This document shows positions 8,740 to 17,651 of a DNA stretch of 64,000 nt, piece by piece (position 1 is the first letter of the stretch; each line of letters opens with the position of its first letter). A model generated the notes under the pieces. The model did no database searches, had not been told where the DNA came from, and saw only the letters and a program-made list of their open reading frames with translations. The translations under genes and the position numbers were made by a program. Location: contig NZ_LMHZ01000010.1 in the NCBI RefSeq assembly GCF_001428545.1, forward strand, positions 49,781 through 113,780, written 5' to 3'. Origin of the DNA: Noviherbaspirillum sp. Root189 (lineage in GTDB: Bacteria; Pseudomonadota; Gammaproteobacteria; Burkholderiales; Burkholderiaceae_D).

Positions 8740-9675
8740 TTACGCAAAGCGATAACCGAATGCCTTCTGGAACTGTTCTTCGATGGCGACACGGGCCGGA
8801 ATGTGATTCTGGCCCCCCTGATAAGCGATCTTGATCGACCCCATCAAGCTGGCCAGGCGACCGGTGGTTTCCCAATCCATGTCATTCGTCAGCCCGTACA
8901 TCAGGCCAGCCCTGAAAGCATCGCCACAGCCGGTCGGGTCGACAATTTGCTCGGCCGGCACGCACGGAATGTCGATGCGCTTGCCGTCGGTGAAGATCTC
9001 CGCACCCAATTCGCCACGTGTCACGATCAGCGCTGACAGGCGCTGGGCGATCTGCTCGAACGAGAGTCCGGTACGCTCCGTCAATAGTTCCGCTTCATAA
9101 TCATTGACCGCCACATAAGTAGCCAGTTCAATGAACTGTTTCAGGTCAGCACCGTTAAACATTGGTAAACCTTGACCAGGATCGAAAATCAGCGGGATGT
9201 TCAGGTCGGCGCAATCCTTCGCATGCTGCAGCATACCGTCGCGGCCGTCCGGCGCGACAATCGCCAGCTTGACCGCGCCCGCGTCGGCGACCTTGTTCTC
9301 ATGCGACCGCGTCATCGCGCCGGGATGGAAGGCGGTGATCTGGTTACCGCCGGCGTCGGTCGTGATGAATGCCTGGGCCGTATAGGCGTCGTCGATCATG
9401 CGGATACAGCGGCGTGAAATTTGCAGGCGATCCAGACGCTCCAGATAGGGGGACGCATCCTGGCCGACGGTGGCCATGATCAGCGGGTCACCACCCAGCA
9501 GCTTGAGGTTGTAGCCGATATTGCCAGCGCAGCCGCCAAACTCTTTGCGCATTTCCGGGACCAGGAAGGATACGTTGATCTTGTGCAGCTGGTCCGCCAG
9601 CAGTGCTTCGGAAAAGCGCCCGCCAAACAGCATGATGGAGTCAAAAGCGAGGGAGCCGCAGATAAGGGATGTCAT
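8740..9675 (-). CDS. PfkB/ribokinase-family kinase, probably adenosine-kinase-like
   Basis: The 311-residue product has both family signatures: the substrate-side glycine motif EFGGCAGNIGYNLKLLGG near residue 45 and the ATP/anion-hole motif DPTGCGDAFRAGLMYGL near residue 250, whose Asp is the catalytic base. The start ATG at 9675 begins the fold (MTSLICGSLAFDSIM); an in-frame TTG 5 codons upstream is less likely. In betaproteobacteria this subgroup is often labelled adenosine kinase or sugar kinase, but the substrate cannot be fixed from sequence alone. It follows the DUF3426 gene by 74 bases, a gap that contains the truncated palindromic repeat. Confidence 0.8.
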   Translation of the reverse strand: MTSLICGSLAFDSIMLFGGRFSEALLADQLHKINVSFLVPEMRKEFGGCAGNIGYNLKLLGGDPLIMATVGQDASPYLERLDRLQISRRCIRMIDDAYTAQAFITTDAGGNQITAFHPGAMTRSHENKVADAGAVKLAIVAPDGRDGMLQHAKDCADLNIPLIFDPGQGLPMFNGADLKQFIELATYVAVNDYEAELLTERTGLSFEQIAQRLSALIVTRGELGAEIFTDGKRIDIPCVPAEQIVDPTGCGDAFRAGLMYGLTNDMDWETTGRLASLMGSIKIAYQGGQNHIPARVAIEEQFQKAFGYRFA

Positions 9676-9714
9676 GGTGGGTGATCTCAATGGAATGGAA
9701 AATGGACCGCAGTC

Positions 9715-9754
9715 TTATACCAATCGTGCGTTATGGGTTGGCATTGGCATTAAG
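9715..9754. repeat. Truncated copy of the palindromic (MITE-like) repeat
   Basis: Bases 9726-9754 (GTGCGTTATGGGTTGG followed by CATTGGCATTAAG) match the right end of the large palindromic element at 38133-38160 with three substitutions and one single-base insertion. TTATACCAATC at 9715-9725 matches the outer part of an opposite inverted repeat. The centre of the element is missing, so this looks like an internally deleted or decayed copy. It overlaps the stop codon of the DUF3426 gene (9750-9752). Confidence 0.6.
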
Positions 9755-10928
9755 GGTAGAACAGGTAGACCCGGTAGCCTGCGGCCTTGAGCTGCGACAA
9801 TTCAAAATACAGTTTCAGCGGCTGTTCGGAACTGGCGGCGAAACCACGTTCCAGCTCCTTGCTTGATACGAGATACTCGCGTGGCATGAATACCCGGCGC
9901 GCGAGCGGTTTTTCGCTCGCATCGTTGAGAGTCAGTTCGATGCTCGGCCATGCCTGGGCAACCAGACTATGATTGCGAAGCAGCACTGTCAGGCTGAAAG
10001 TATTCGAATCCGGTGCCAGCGTTTGCAATTCGCTTGACTCGATTGAGACCGAATCAATCTGCGCCGGCAAGCCGACCTGACATCCGCTACGCTCGCAGGC
10101 GGCCGCGAGTACAGGTTGTGCCTGTGGAAGGCGGGCGGCGATCTGGTTGCGGAATATGTAAGCCGCCTGCGCAATCAGCACGCCGAGCAGCAAGGCCGAA
10201 GCCGTACCCATGAATATGGTCAGCGCCCGGCCGATTGTTTCGCGGCGCCGCGCCTGTCGCACAAACCCCGGTTCCTCATAGTCGGCCGCATCCGCCTGAT
10301 CGAGCGCATCGCCTCCGGTTTCCACTGACGCATCGGGTTTGCGCCGCCACGGCCGCGTCTGCAGGTCGTCGATGGCCTGTTCCACAAAATCATCTCCGGT
10401 GCCGCTTTTTCGATTGCTATCGGCAGGCTCATCGGCGGAAGGTTTGCGTGGCACATGCGCAATGTCCATCAGCGTCATGCGCAACAAGGGATCGTCTTTC
10501 TGTCTTGCAGCGCCCGTCGTGTCGGTTGTGGCGGAAGCGGATGCATCCGCTTCGGTGTATTCGCCTGTACCGGAGCCAGTCGCAGAATGATCCGGCATGA
10601 CTTGTTTCCCCGCGTCGGAGGATGGCACGCTGGCAACTGAAGTGGGCGGTCCTTCTGAACCAGTCGAGGCAGGGGAAACTGGAACCGTAGTACCGGAGGG
10701 CGTTTCGGACAATGGAAAAGGCGTACCCGCAGGCGCTTGCGTCGATGCAAGCGTGGCAGCACCATCAGTTCCACCAGCAGCAAGCTCTTCCGGCCGGAGC
10801 AGGTTTTCTATGCCATTGAAAATCTGCTTGCAGGAGCCACAGCGGACCAGTCCGGCCCGCAGTTTAAGTTGGTCATGCGCGACCCGGAATGTCGTATGGC
10901 AATGCGGACACTGGGTTGCGAGGGCCAT
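9750..10928 (-). CDS. DUF3426 protein with N-terminal zinc ribbon (MJ0042 type)
   Basis: A 392-residue membrane protein. The N-terminus is a zinc ribbon with two Cys pairs (CPHCHTTF at 8-15 and CGSCKQIF near residue 31). A long low-complexity Ser/Thr/Pro/Ala region follows to about residue 220, then one transmembrane helix (about 227-252), then the DUF3426 domain with LRNHSLVAQAWPSIELTLND and FMPREYL. The family is widespread in betaproteobacteria next to prmA, as here (6-base gap), but has no known function. By topology the zinc ribbon would be cytosolic and the DUF3426 domain periplasmic. The stop codon lies within a repeat remnant, so the last few residues may vary between strains. Confidence 0.82.
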   Translation of the reverse strand: MALATQCPHCHTTFRVAHDQLKLRAGLVRCGSCKQIFNGIENLLRPEELAAGGTDGAATLASTQAPAGTPFPLSETPSGTTVPVSPASTGSEGPPTSVASVPSSDAGKQVMPDHSATGSGTGEYTEADASASATTDTTGAARQKDDPLLRMTLMDIAHVPRKPSADEPADSNRKSGTGDDFVEQAIDDLQTRPWRRKPDASVETGGDALDQADAADYEEPGFVRQARRRETIGRALTIFMGTASALLLGVLIAQAAYIFRNQIAARLPQAQPVLAAACERSGCQVGLPAQIDSVSIESSELQTLAPDSNTFSLTVLLRNHSLVAQAWPSIELTLNDASEKPLARRVFMPREYLVSSKELERGFAASSEQPLKLYFELSQLKAAGYRVYLFYP

Positions 10929-10934
10929 TGCTTT

Positions 10935-11849
10935 TTAGGGTTTGGCGGCAGACTGGCCAGCCAAGACAACCCAGCCGTCATGTTCAGCCCATACTGCCAT
11001 CTTGATGAAGGGCGCGTAGGCGGCAGCGACTTCGTCAGACTGCCGGGTCAGGATGCCGGACAACACCAGCATGCCAGCAGGAGCGACGCGTGATGACAGC
11101 ATCGGTGCCATCAGTTTCAGCGGACTGGAAAGGATGTTGGCGACAACCACGCCATAGGTTTGCGGATGCGCTGCACCGGCAAACTCCTCAGGCACGTAAT
11201 AATCGATGTCGCAGTGATTACGTTCACTGTTGTAGCGCGCGGACTCGATCGCCTGCGGATCGATGTCCACGCCGACCACTTCCGCCGCACCCAGTTTTTT
11301 GGCCACCATGGCCAGGATGCCGGATCCGCAGCCGTAGTCAAGCACAGTCGAACCTTGCGGCGGATGCGCTTCAAGCCACTCCATGCACAGGCGCGTAGTG
11401 GGGTGACTGCCGGTGCCGAACGCCAGGCCGGGATCCAGTTCCAGTACCAGTCCGTTCGGGTCCGGTGCATCGTGCCAACTGGGTACGACCCAGATATTCT
11501 TGCCAATATGGATGGGATCGAACTGCGATTGGGTCAGCCTGACCCAATCCTGTTCCGCAACCGGACGCAAGGTAAATTGCGGTACCGGCGTGACGCCGCA
11601 AGCTGCTGCGGCGGCCACCACGATCGCCGCGTGGTCGGCCTCTTCATCAGCCAGTGCAACGACGCGGCTGTGTTCCCAGGCGGCTTCGGTCGGCTCCATG
11701 CCGGGCTCGCCGAACAGCGGACGTTCGGCTTCCGTGCCTTCATCAGCGTCTTCCACCGACACCGAAAGCGCACCCGCTTCCATCAATGCATCGGACAGCG
11801 CCTCCGCATGGTCGCGTGCAACTTCGATGACGATTTCAGTCCAGCTCAT
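10935..11849 (-). CDS. prmA: Ribosomal protein L11 methyltransferase
   Basis: The 304-residue product has the expected PrmA length and order: an N-terminal substrate-recognition domain ([20 protein letters not shown]) and a C-terminal class I SAM methyltransferase. Motif I is visible as [12 protein letters not shown] near residue 170 and the acidic ribose-binding end as [18 protein letters not shown] near residue 235 corresponds to the NILA-type catalytic loop of PrmA. It methylates L11 on several amino groups and is dispensable in E. coli. It lies 12 bases after accC and 6 before the DUF3426 gene, so it is most likely co-transcribed with both. Confidence 0.94.
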   Translation of the reverse strand: MSWTEIVIEVARDHAEALSDALMEAGALSVSVEDADEGTEAERPLFGEPGMEPTEAAWEHSRVVALADEEADHAAIVVAAAAACGVTPVPQFTLRPVAEQDWVRLTQSQFDPIHIGKNIWVVPSWHDAPDPNGLVLELDPGLAFGTGSHPTTRLCMEWLEAHPPQGSTVLDYGCGSGILAMVAKKLGAAEVVGVDIDPQAIESARYNSERNHCDIDYYVPEEFAGAAHPQTYGVVVANILSSPLKLMAPMLSSRVAPAGMLVLSGILTRQSDEVAAAYAPFIKMAVWAEHDGWVVLAGQSAAKP

Positions 11850-11861
11850 GGTCTTCCTTGT

Positions 11862-13241
11862 TTACTTCCCACCCTTGGCCAGCGCCTTGGGCAAATCGGG
11901 CTTCGCAGCCAGTTTCTGTTCCAGATAATGGATGTTGGTGCCGCCTTCAAAGAAGCGTGCGTCCACCATCAGTTCGCGGTGCAGCGGAATGTTGGTCTGT
12001 ATGCCTTCGACCACCATTTCGGACAGGGCGATCTGCATGCGACGGATCGCTTGTTCGCGGGTGGCGCCATAGGCGATCACCTTGCCCACCATGGAATCAT
12101 AGGTCGGCGGCACGAAATAACCGGCATAAGCATGCGAATCGACGCGAATGCCCGGGCCACCGGGGGCATGCCATGAAACGATTTTACCTGGCGACGGGGT
12201 GAACTTGAACGGGTCTTCCGCATTGATGCGGCACTCGATCGCATGGCCGGACAGTTCAATATCACGCTGGCGAAAACGCAGCTTTTCACCTGCGGCAACA
12301 CGGATCTGCTCCTGCACCAGGTCGACGCCGGTAATCATTTCTGTGACCGGATGTTCCACCTGGATACGAGTATTCATTTCAATGAAATAAAACTCGCCGT
12401 TTTCATACAGGAATTCAAATGTACCCGCACCGCGATAACCGATCTTGCGGCAAGCTTCCGCACAGCGGTCGCCGATGCGTTCGATCAGCTTGCGCGGAAT
12501 ACCGGGTGCCGGTGCTTCTTCGATCACTTTCTGGTGTCGGCGTTGCATCGAGCAGTCGCGTTCGCCCAGCCAGATGGCGTTCTTGAATTCATCAGCGAGG
12601 ATCTGGATTTCCACGTGACGCGGATTTTCCAGGTATTTCTCCATATAGACTTCGGGATTGCCGAAGGCTGCGCCGGCTTCGCTCTTGGTCATGGTGACCG
12701 CGTTGAGGAGCGCAGCTTCGGTATGCACGACACGCATGCCGCGCCCGCCACCGCCACCGGCGGCCTTGATGATGACCGGATAACCGATCTTGCGCGCGAT
12801 ACGGATGATTTCCTTCGGGTCTTCCGGCAATGCGCCTTCCGAACCCGGAACGCACGGTACGCCGGTCTTGATCATGGCTTGCTTGGCGGAGACCTTGTCG
12901 CCCATCAGGCGAATCGATTCCGGGCGGGGGCCGATGAACACGAAACCGGATTTTTCGACACGCTCGGCAAAGTCGGCGTTCTCGGACAGAAATCCATAGC
13001 CGGGGTGAATTGCTTCAGCGTCGGTCACTTCCGCTGCGCTGATGATCGCCGGCATATTCAGATAGCTCAGCGATGATGGCGCCGGACCGATACAGACCGA
13101 TTCGTCGGCCAACTTGACGTACTTGGCTTCGCGGTCGGCCTCGGAGTGGACGACAACGGTCTTGATGCCCATTTCGCGGCATGCACGCTGAATGCGCAGC
13201 GCGATTTCACCACGATTGGCGATAAGAATTTTTTCGAACAT
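11862..13241 (-). CDS. accC: Acetyl-CoA carboxylase, biotin carboxylase subunit
   Basis: Carboxylates the biotin on AccB with bicarbonate and ATP, the first step of fatty acid synthesis. The start ATG at 13241 gives [17 protein letters not shown], the invariant AccC N-terminus, and 459 residues; an in-frame extension upstream is unlike the family. The ATP-grasp glycine loop ([10 protein letters not shown] near residue 164), the catalytic segment [14 protein letters not shown] (near residue 288) and the preceding GTFEFLYE are intact. accB lies 88 bases upstream, giving the usual accBC operon. Confidence 0.96.
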   Translation of the reverse strand: MFEKILIANRGEIALRIQRACREMGIKTVVVHSEADREAKYVKLADESVCIGPAPSSLSYLNMPAIISAAEVTDAEAIHPGYGFLSENADFAERVEKSGFVFIGPRPESIRLMGDKVSAKQAMIKTGVPCVPGSEGALPEDPKEIIRIARKIGYPVIIKAAGGGGGRGMRVVHTEAALLNAVTMTKSEAGAAFGNPEVYMEKYLENPRHVEIQILADEFKNAIWLGERDCSMQRRHQKVIEEAPAPGIPRKLIERIGDRCAEACRKIGYRGAGTFEFLYENGEFYFIEMNTRIQVEHPVTEMITGVDLVQEQIRVAAGEKLRFRQRDIELSGHAIECRINAEDPFKFTPSPGKIVSWHAPGGPGIRVDSHAYAGYFVPPTYDSMVGKVIAYGATREQAIRRMQIALSEMVVEGIQTNIPLHRELMVDARFFEGGTNIHYLEQKLAAKPDLPKALAKGGK

Positions 13242-13329
13242 GGCGGTTGAGTTACGTTGTGATGCGTTGGTTTGCGTGCAGGAGCTGTCTAGTGGTGTGG
13301 CCGGCAAGCGAGAGCCGGCCGCGAAACGC

Positions 13330-13797
13330 TTAACCGATCACAAACAGGGGCTGGCCGAATTCCACCGGCTGGCCATTCTCAACCAGGATTTGCTTGATCA
13401 CGCCGGAAGCGTCGGCGTCGATTTCATTGAGCAGCTTCATTGCTTCGATGATGCAGAGGGTATCGCCTTCCTTGACGGTGGCGCCGACTTCAACGAAAGC
13501 AGGGTTGCCGGGAGCGGATGCACGATAGAAGGTGCCAACCATCGGCGACTTGACAATATGGCCTTCCGGTTCCGGTGCAGCAGCCGGTATGCCTGCTGTG
13601 GCCGACGCTGCGGCGGGAGCAGGGGCCGACAGCGTCTGCTGCGGCATCGACTGCGGCTGCATCATGACGACCTGGCTTTGCGGTGCTCCGGAGGATTTGA
13701 CGATACGGACTTTGCTTTCGCCCTCGGTGACTTCGAGCTCGGCGATGTCTGATTCGGCGACGAGGTCGATCAGCGTCTTGAGTTTTCGTAGATCCAT
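13330..13797 (-). CDS. accB: Acetyl-CoA carboxylase biotin carboxyl carrier protein
   Basis: The 155-residue BCCP has an N-terminal helical segment ([20 protein letters not shown]), a Pro/Ala-rich flexible linker (about 38-78) and a C-terminal biotinyl domain with the attachment site EAMKLLNEI; the biotinylated lysine is K121. The thumb-type insertion of BCCP is visible as [16 protein letters not shown]. It heads the accBC pair, with a likely promoter in the 78-base gap behind aroQ. Confidence 0.96.
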   Translation of the reverse strand: MDLRKLKTLIDLVAESDIAELEVTEGESKVRIVKSSGAPQSQVVMMQPQSMPQQTLSAPAPAAASATAGIPAAAPEPEGHIVKSPMVGTFYRASAPGNPAFVEVGATVKEGDTLCIIEAMKLLNEIDADASGVIKQILVENGQPVEFGQPLFVIG

Positions 13798-13844
13798 ATG
13801 AAATCCCTCAGAATAGTATTTTTATTGCAATTGGAGCCGCCACG

Positions 13845-13873
13845 ATTATAAGTGTTCGCGGCGAGATAGAGAA
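13845..13873 (-). promoter_or_regulatory. Putative promoter of accBC
   Basis: On the minus strand, a perfect TATAAT (plus-strand 13845-13850) lies 17 bases from TTCTCT (13868-13873), a weak -35 with 3/6 matches. The -10 is about 50 bases before the accB start, in the only gap between aroQ and accB. Readthrough from aroQ is also possible. Confidence 0.45.
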
Positions 13874-13875
13874 AA

Positions 13876-14313
13876 TTAAAGCTTTTTGAGTGCGAAATCG
13901 ATTGCGGCACGATAGCCGTCGACACCCAGACCACAGATCACGCCGACGGCGACTGCTGACAGATAAGAGTGGTGACGGAATTCTTCACGCCTGTGAATAT
14001 TAGAGATATGCACTTCAATGAATGGGATGGCGACGCCAGCCAGCGCATCGCGCAGCGACACACTGGTGTGTGTGAGGCCGCCCGGATTAATGACGATGCA
14101 GTCCACGCCTTCGGAACGTGCGGCGTGAATGCGGTCGATCAGCTCGCCCTCATGGTTACTTTGAAAGCAGGTAAGAACGGCACCGGCAGCCGCAGCTTGT
14201 GCGGTTGCCGCTTGCTCGACATCAGCAAGCGTGGTCGATCCATAGACTTCTGGTTCACGTGTGCCCAGCAGATTCAGGTTCGGGCCATTGACCAGAAGAA
14301 GCTTTTTTGCCAT
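13876..14313 (-). CDS. aroQ: Type II 3-dehydroquinate dehydratase
   Basis: Converts 3-dehydroquinate to 3-dehydroshikimate in the shikimate pathway. The start at 14313 gives the invariant [20 protein letters not shown] and 145 residues, the usual length; an in-frame upstream extension of 21 codons is rejected. Catalytic features are visible: [14 protein letters not shown] with the flexible-loop Arg and Tyr, the [10 protein letters not shown] segment, [16 protein letters not shown], and [18 protein letters not shown] with the catalytic His region. aroE of the same pathway lies elsewhere in the window (21218). Confidence 0.96.
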   Translation of the reverse strand: MAKKLLLVNGPNLNLLGTREPEVYGSTTLADVEQAATAQAAAAGAVLTCFQSNHEGELIDRIHAARSEGVDCIVINPGGLTHTSVSLRDALAGVAIPFIEVHISNIHRREEFRHHSYLSAVAVGVICGLGVDGYRAAIDFALKKL

Positions 14314-14396
14314 GGGAGTTCTGACTCCGTTTGACGAGGATGGCGCATTTTGCCGCCAAATGATGCTGATTGGCAAGGAAAAAGATCAGGTAAACA

Positions 14397-14921
14397 CTAC
14401 AACTGTTCAAGATCCTTGCGCAATTCATCCATTTTCAGACGCCCGAGGTAAGTCTTTTTCACTTGGCCGTCACTGCTCACCAGCACCGTAAACGGCAGCC
14501 CGCCAGCCTGATTGCCCAGCTTTCGGGACAATTCGCTACCGCCCATGCCCCCCACATAGATTGGATAAGTAATCTGGTATTTGGAGACAAATTGCGCGAT
14601 ATTGGCTGGGGAATCAATTCCGATGCCTAAAATCTGTGCTTTTTTGCCAGTATCGAGTTCGCTTTGCAACGCAGACAGTTCCGGCATTTCTTCAACACAG
14701 GGCGCGCACCAGGTTGCCCAGAAATTGATGACCAGCGGCCTTCCCTTCCACTGCGACAGCGCTTGCGTTTTTCCGGATGCATCGGCCATTGATTCGGCGA
14801 GCAGAGCATCGACGGCAGATGCTTCGGCAGGTGCCGGCGAGGTTTGCCGAACGCCCAAATACACACCAATTCCGGCAAACAAGACGGCAACTACGGCAAA
14901 CAGAGCTATATTTTTCTTCAT
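14397..14921 (-). CDS. TlpA/ResA-like membrane-anchored thioredoxin
   Basis: A 174-residue protein with an N-terminal signal anchor (residues 4-24, AVVAVLFAGIGVYLG) and a periplasmic thioredoxin fold carrying WCAPC with C72 and C75. NFWATWCAPCVEEMPEL and LPFTVLVSSDGQV (the cis-Pro loop) are typical of the TlpA/ResA/DsbE group, which reduce disulfides in the periplasm, for example for cytochrome maturation. No cytochrome genes are near, so the partner is unknown. The start overlaps the end of the upstream gene by 4 bases. Confidence 0.85.
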   Translation of the reverse strand: MKKNIALFAVVAVLFAGIGVYLGVRQTSPAPAEASAVDALLAESMADASGKTQALSQWKGRPLVINFWATWCAPCVEEMPELSALQSELDTGKKAQILGIGIDSPANIAQFVSKYQITYPIYVGGMGGSELSRKLGNQAGGLPFTVLVSSDGQVKKTYLGRLKMDELRKDLEQL

Positions 14922-15532
14922 TCCTCTTCGCTTTCTGCGATCAGCGCACGCACCGATTCGGTATCGGCGCGCGTTATTCTACCGTCAGACGACACTTTTA
15001 TTGCGCCACGCAAATCATCGGTCTCGTATAGGCTGAGATGCACTCCCTCGTTGTGCCACATAAAGCTGACCGTTTCGACGGGTTCCCCGCGTCCCTTGAA
15101 GTGCGGCGTCTCGGAAACTTCAAAATCCACATTTTTGTTGATCAGGAAGATTTCGACATCTTTGGCGCTTTCCGCAAAAAGCTGCAAATGAATGTCCGAG
15201 TGCTCGCCTGCCGTGCCGTTGAGCACAGCCCCGGTCAGATATGGCGAGAAACCGGCCAGATCGGTCATGAGGCGCAGAGCGAGTTTGCGCAAATGCAATA
15301 AACGTTCTGGCTGGGTGTCGGCAAAGAACAACTCGTTATATAGACGTACTTCATCTTCGATCTGGGCGTTGTCGGGCATGTATTCGCCGCGCACCTTGGT
15401 ATTTCCAAGGACTTGTTTGGCAGCCTTTCGCTTGGCCGTTCCATAATCTGCGCCGTCTTCGGCGATCAGGCGGGCGGCTGCGGCGGCGATTTCCGCACGC
15501 AGCATGTCGATATTGCTTGTGAAATTGCTCAT
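14918..15532 (-). CDS. Conserved protein of unknown function, nucleotidyltransferase-like motif
   Basis: A 204-residue protein. The N-terminal third is helical with many Ala and Lys (AAAAARLIAEDGADYGTAKRKAAKQV). The centre contains YLTGAVLNGTAGEHSDIHLQLF near residue 100, which resembles the G-S-x(n)-D-x-D core of minimal nucleotidyltransferases. The second Asp is replaced by His (SDIH), so activity is doubtful. A beta-rich C-terminal part follows. I believe homologues are found at this position in other Burkholderiales, but I know of no assigned function. It is the first gene of the minus-strand block, divergent from mpl by 143 bases. Confidence 0.7.
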   Translation of the reverse strand: MSNFTSNIDMLRAEIAAAAARLIAEDGADYGTAKRKAAKQVLGNTKVRGEYMPDNAQIEDEVRLYNELFFADTQPERLLHLRKLALRLMTDLAGFSPYLTGAVLNGTAGEHSDIHLQLFAESAKDVEIFLINKNVDFEVSETPHFKGRGEPVETVSFMWHNEGVHLSLYETDDLRGAIKVSSDGRITRADTESVRALIAESEEE

Positions 15533-15675
15533 GGTGTCGATGATACTCCCTAAGGCAGGCGGTCGCCGGTCAGGTAAAATTCCGGATTCGCCGAATCCTG
15601 CCTGATTGGACCGATAGAAGTTGGACCTTTCTCCAGGCAGACCGGTCAGATCTCTCTTTCATTTGAAACAGCACA

Positions 15676-17070
15676 ATGCATATCCACATTCTCGGCATCT
15701 GCGGCACCTTCATGGGCGGACTCGCGGTGCTGGCAAAAGAAGCCGGCCACAAGGTTACCGGTTGCGACGCCAACGTCTACCCGCCGATGAGTACCCAGCT
15801 ACAGGCCCAGGGAATTGAACTCATCGAAGGTTTCGCGCCTGATCAGGTCAATCTGCAGCCGGATCTTTTTGTTATCGGCAACGTGGTGTCGCGTGGCAAT
15901 CCCCTGATGGAAGAGATCCTGAACCGGGGTTTGGCCTATGTTTCGGGTCCGCAATGGATAGGAGAACATATCCTGCGCAATAAATGGGTGTTGTCGGTCG
16001 CCGGTACGCACGGCAAAACCACGACGTCATCCATGCTGGCGTGGATACTGGAAGATGCCGGTTACGATCCTGGATTCCTGATCGGTGGCGTGCCAATGAA
16101 CTTCGGCATTTCGGCGCGCCTGTCCGGCAAGGGCAAGGAGTCGTCATTTTTTGTTATCGAAGCCGATGAATACGACACGGCCTTCTTCGACAAGCGCAGC
16201 AAGTTCGTGCACTACCGGACCAAAACCGCGGTGCTGAACAACCTGGAATATGATCACGCGGATATTTTTCCGGATCTGGGCGCCATCGAAACCCAGTTCC
16301 ACCATCTGGTTCGCACCGTGCCCGGTGTCGGCCGCCTGATCGTCAACGGCCGTGAAGAATCGCTGCGCCGCGTCGTCGCGCGCGGATGCTGGAGCGACAA
16401 GGAATGGTTCGGTACGGATGCCACGAATGTCATAGAGGGCGCTGCAGGCTGGGCGCTGAAAACCCATGAGGATGACAGTTTTGATGTGATCTTCAATGGC
16501 GCCCTGCAGGGAACCGTGAACTGGTCGTTGACCGGCGAACACAACCGCATGAACGCGCTGGCATCGATTGCCGCAGCCCGGCATGTCGGCGTGACGCCGG
16601 CGGTGGCCATCGAGGCATTGCAGAAATTCGAGAACGTCAAACGACGCATGGAAGTGCGCGGCACTGTCACGGACATCACGGTCTACGACGATTTCGCCCA
16701 CCATCCGACCGCGATAGCCACCACGGTAGCAGGCCTGCGCAAGAAAGTCGGCAATGCACGCATCCTCGCGGTGCTTGAGCCGCGTTCCAATACCATGAAG
16801 CTTGGCACGATGAAGGAAGCCTTGCCCGGCAGCCTGACCGATGCTGACCTGGTGTTCGGCTACGGCGCAAAGGCAGGCAAGGATGCGCTTGGCTGGAACC
16901 TGTCCGAAGCGCTGGCGCCACTAGGCCGGAATGCCTCTACTTATGACGAGCTCGATACGCTGGTGCAAGCCATCACCCGGGCTGCGCGCCCCGGTGATCA
17001 TGTGCTGGTCATGAGCAATGGCGGTTTCGGCGGCGTGCATCAAAAAATTCTCGACGCCCTCGCGCAATGA
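15676..17070 (+). CDS. mpl: UDP-MurNAc : L-Ala-gamma-D-Glu-meso-DAP ligase
   Basis: A peptidoglycan-recycling ligase that joins the free tripeptide to UDP-N-acetylmuramic acid, using ATP. The product is 464 residues. The N-terminal Rossmann-like UDP-binding domain shows HILGICGTFMGGLA, the central P-loop is GTHGKTTTSSMLAW near residue 112, and the Mur ligase centre has EADEYDTAFFDKRSKF and LNNLEYDHADIF. The C-terminal domain has YDDFAHHPTAI. The GICGTFMGG start distinguishes Mpl from MurC. Together with ampD at the left edge this gives two recycling enzymes in the window. The stop overlaps the next start by 4 bases. Confidence 0.95.
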   Translation: MHIHILGICGTFMGGLAVLAKEAGHKVTGCDANVYPPMSTQLQAQGIELIEGFAPDQVNLQPDLFVIGNVVSRGNPLMEEILNRGLAYVSGPQWIGEHILRNKWVLSVAGTHGKTTTSSMLAWILEDAGYDPGFLIGGVPMNFGISARLSGKGKESSFFVIEADEYDTAFFDKRSKFVHYRTKTAVLNNLEYDHADIFPDLGAIETQFHHLVRTVPGVGRLIVNGREESLRRVVARGCWSDKEWFGTDATNVIEGAAGWALKTHEDDSFDVIFNGALQGTVNWSLTGEHNRMNALASIAAARHVGVTPAVAIEALQKFENVKRRMEVRGTVTDITVYDDFAHHPTAIATTVAGLRKKVGNARILAVLEPRSNTMKLGTMKEALPGSLTDADLVFGYGAKAGKDALGWNLSEALAPLGRNASTYDELDTLVQAITRAARPGDHVLVMSNGGFGGVHQKILDALAQ

Positions 17071-17651
17071 TCCTGTACCTGCACGGTTTCCGGTCGTCGC
17101 CGCTGTCATTCAAGGCGCGCATGCTGCAGCAGCGGATGACAGAGCTTGGGCATGCATCCGCGTACCAGTGCCCCCAGCTGCCGGCATCCCCGCGTGAAGC
17201 GATTGCCCTGGCGGAGGACATTGCGAGCAAGGAAACATCCCAGTCTCTGACGCTGATCGGATCATCGCTCGGCGGCTACTATGCGACCTATCTTGCAGAG
17301 CGGTTGGGATGCAGGGCGGTGTTGCTCAATCCGGCGATTACGCCGCCGCGCGATCTGGAAAAGTATGTCGGTGTGATGACGGCTTACCATTCCGACGAAC
17401 CTTTCGAATTCAAGCGTGAATATATCGACGAGCTGAAAGCACTGAAGGTATCGAAGGTGACGCATCCTGAACGTTACCTGCTGGTCGCTGCGACCGGTGA
17501 TGAAGTCCTTGACTGGCGCGAAATGGTTGCTCACTATCCCGCGTCCCGGCAAATCGTCATCGAGGGCAGCGATCATGGCATCTCCGATTTTGCCAAATAT
17601 CAGGACGAGGTACTGGCCTTTTGCGGCATTGAGACAGGAAACCGTCAGTGA
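17067..17651 (+). CDS. yqiA: YqiA-family alpha/beta-hydrolase (esterase)
   Basis: A 194-residue alpha/beta-hydrolase. It has the oxyanion-hole motif YLHGFRSSPLSFK at the N-terminus, the nucleophile elbow GSSLGGYYA near residue 70 (Ser in G-S-S-L-G-G), and a C-terminal SDHGISDF supplying the catalytic His. E. coli YqiA is a small esterase of uncertain physiological substrate. It overlaps mpl by 4 bases (ATGA) and ubiC by 4 bases (GTGA), so the three are translationally coupled. Confidence 0.88.
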   Translation: MILYLHGFRSSPLSFKARMLQQRMTELGHASAYQCPQLPASPREAIALAEDIASKETSQSLTLIGSSLGGYYATYLAERLGCRAVLLNPAITPPRDLEKYVGVMTAYHSDEPFEFKREYIDELKALKVSKVTHPERYLLVAATGDEVLDWREMVAHYPASRQIVIEGSDHGISDFAKYQDEVLAFCGIETGNRQ

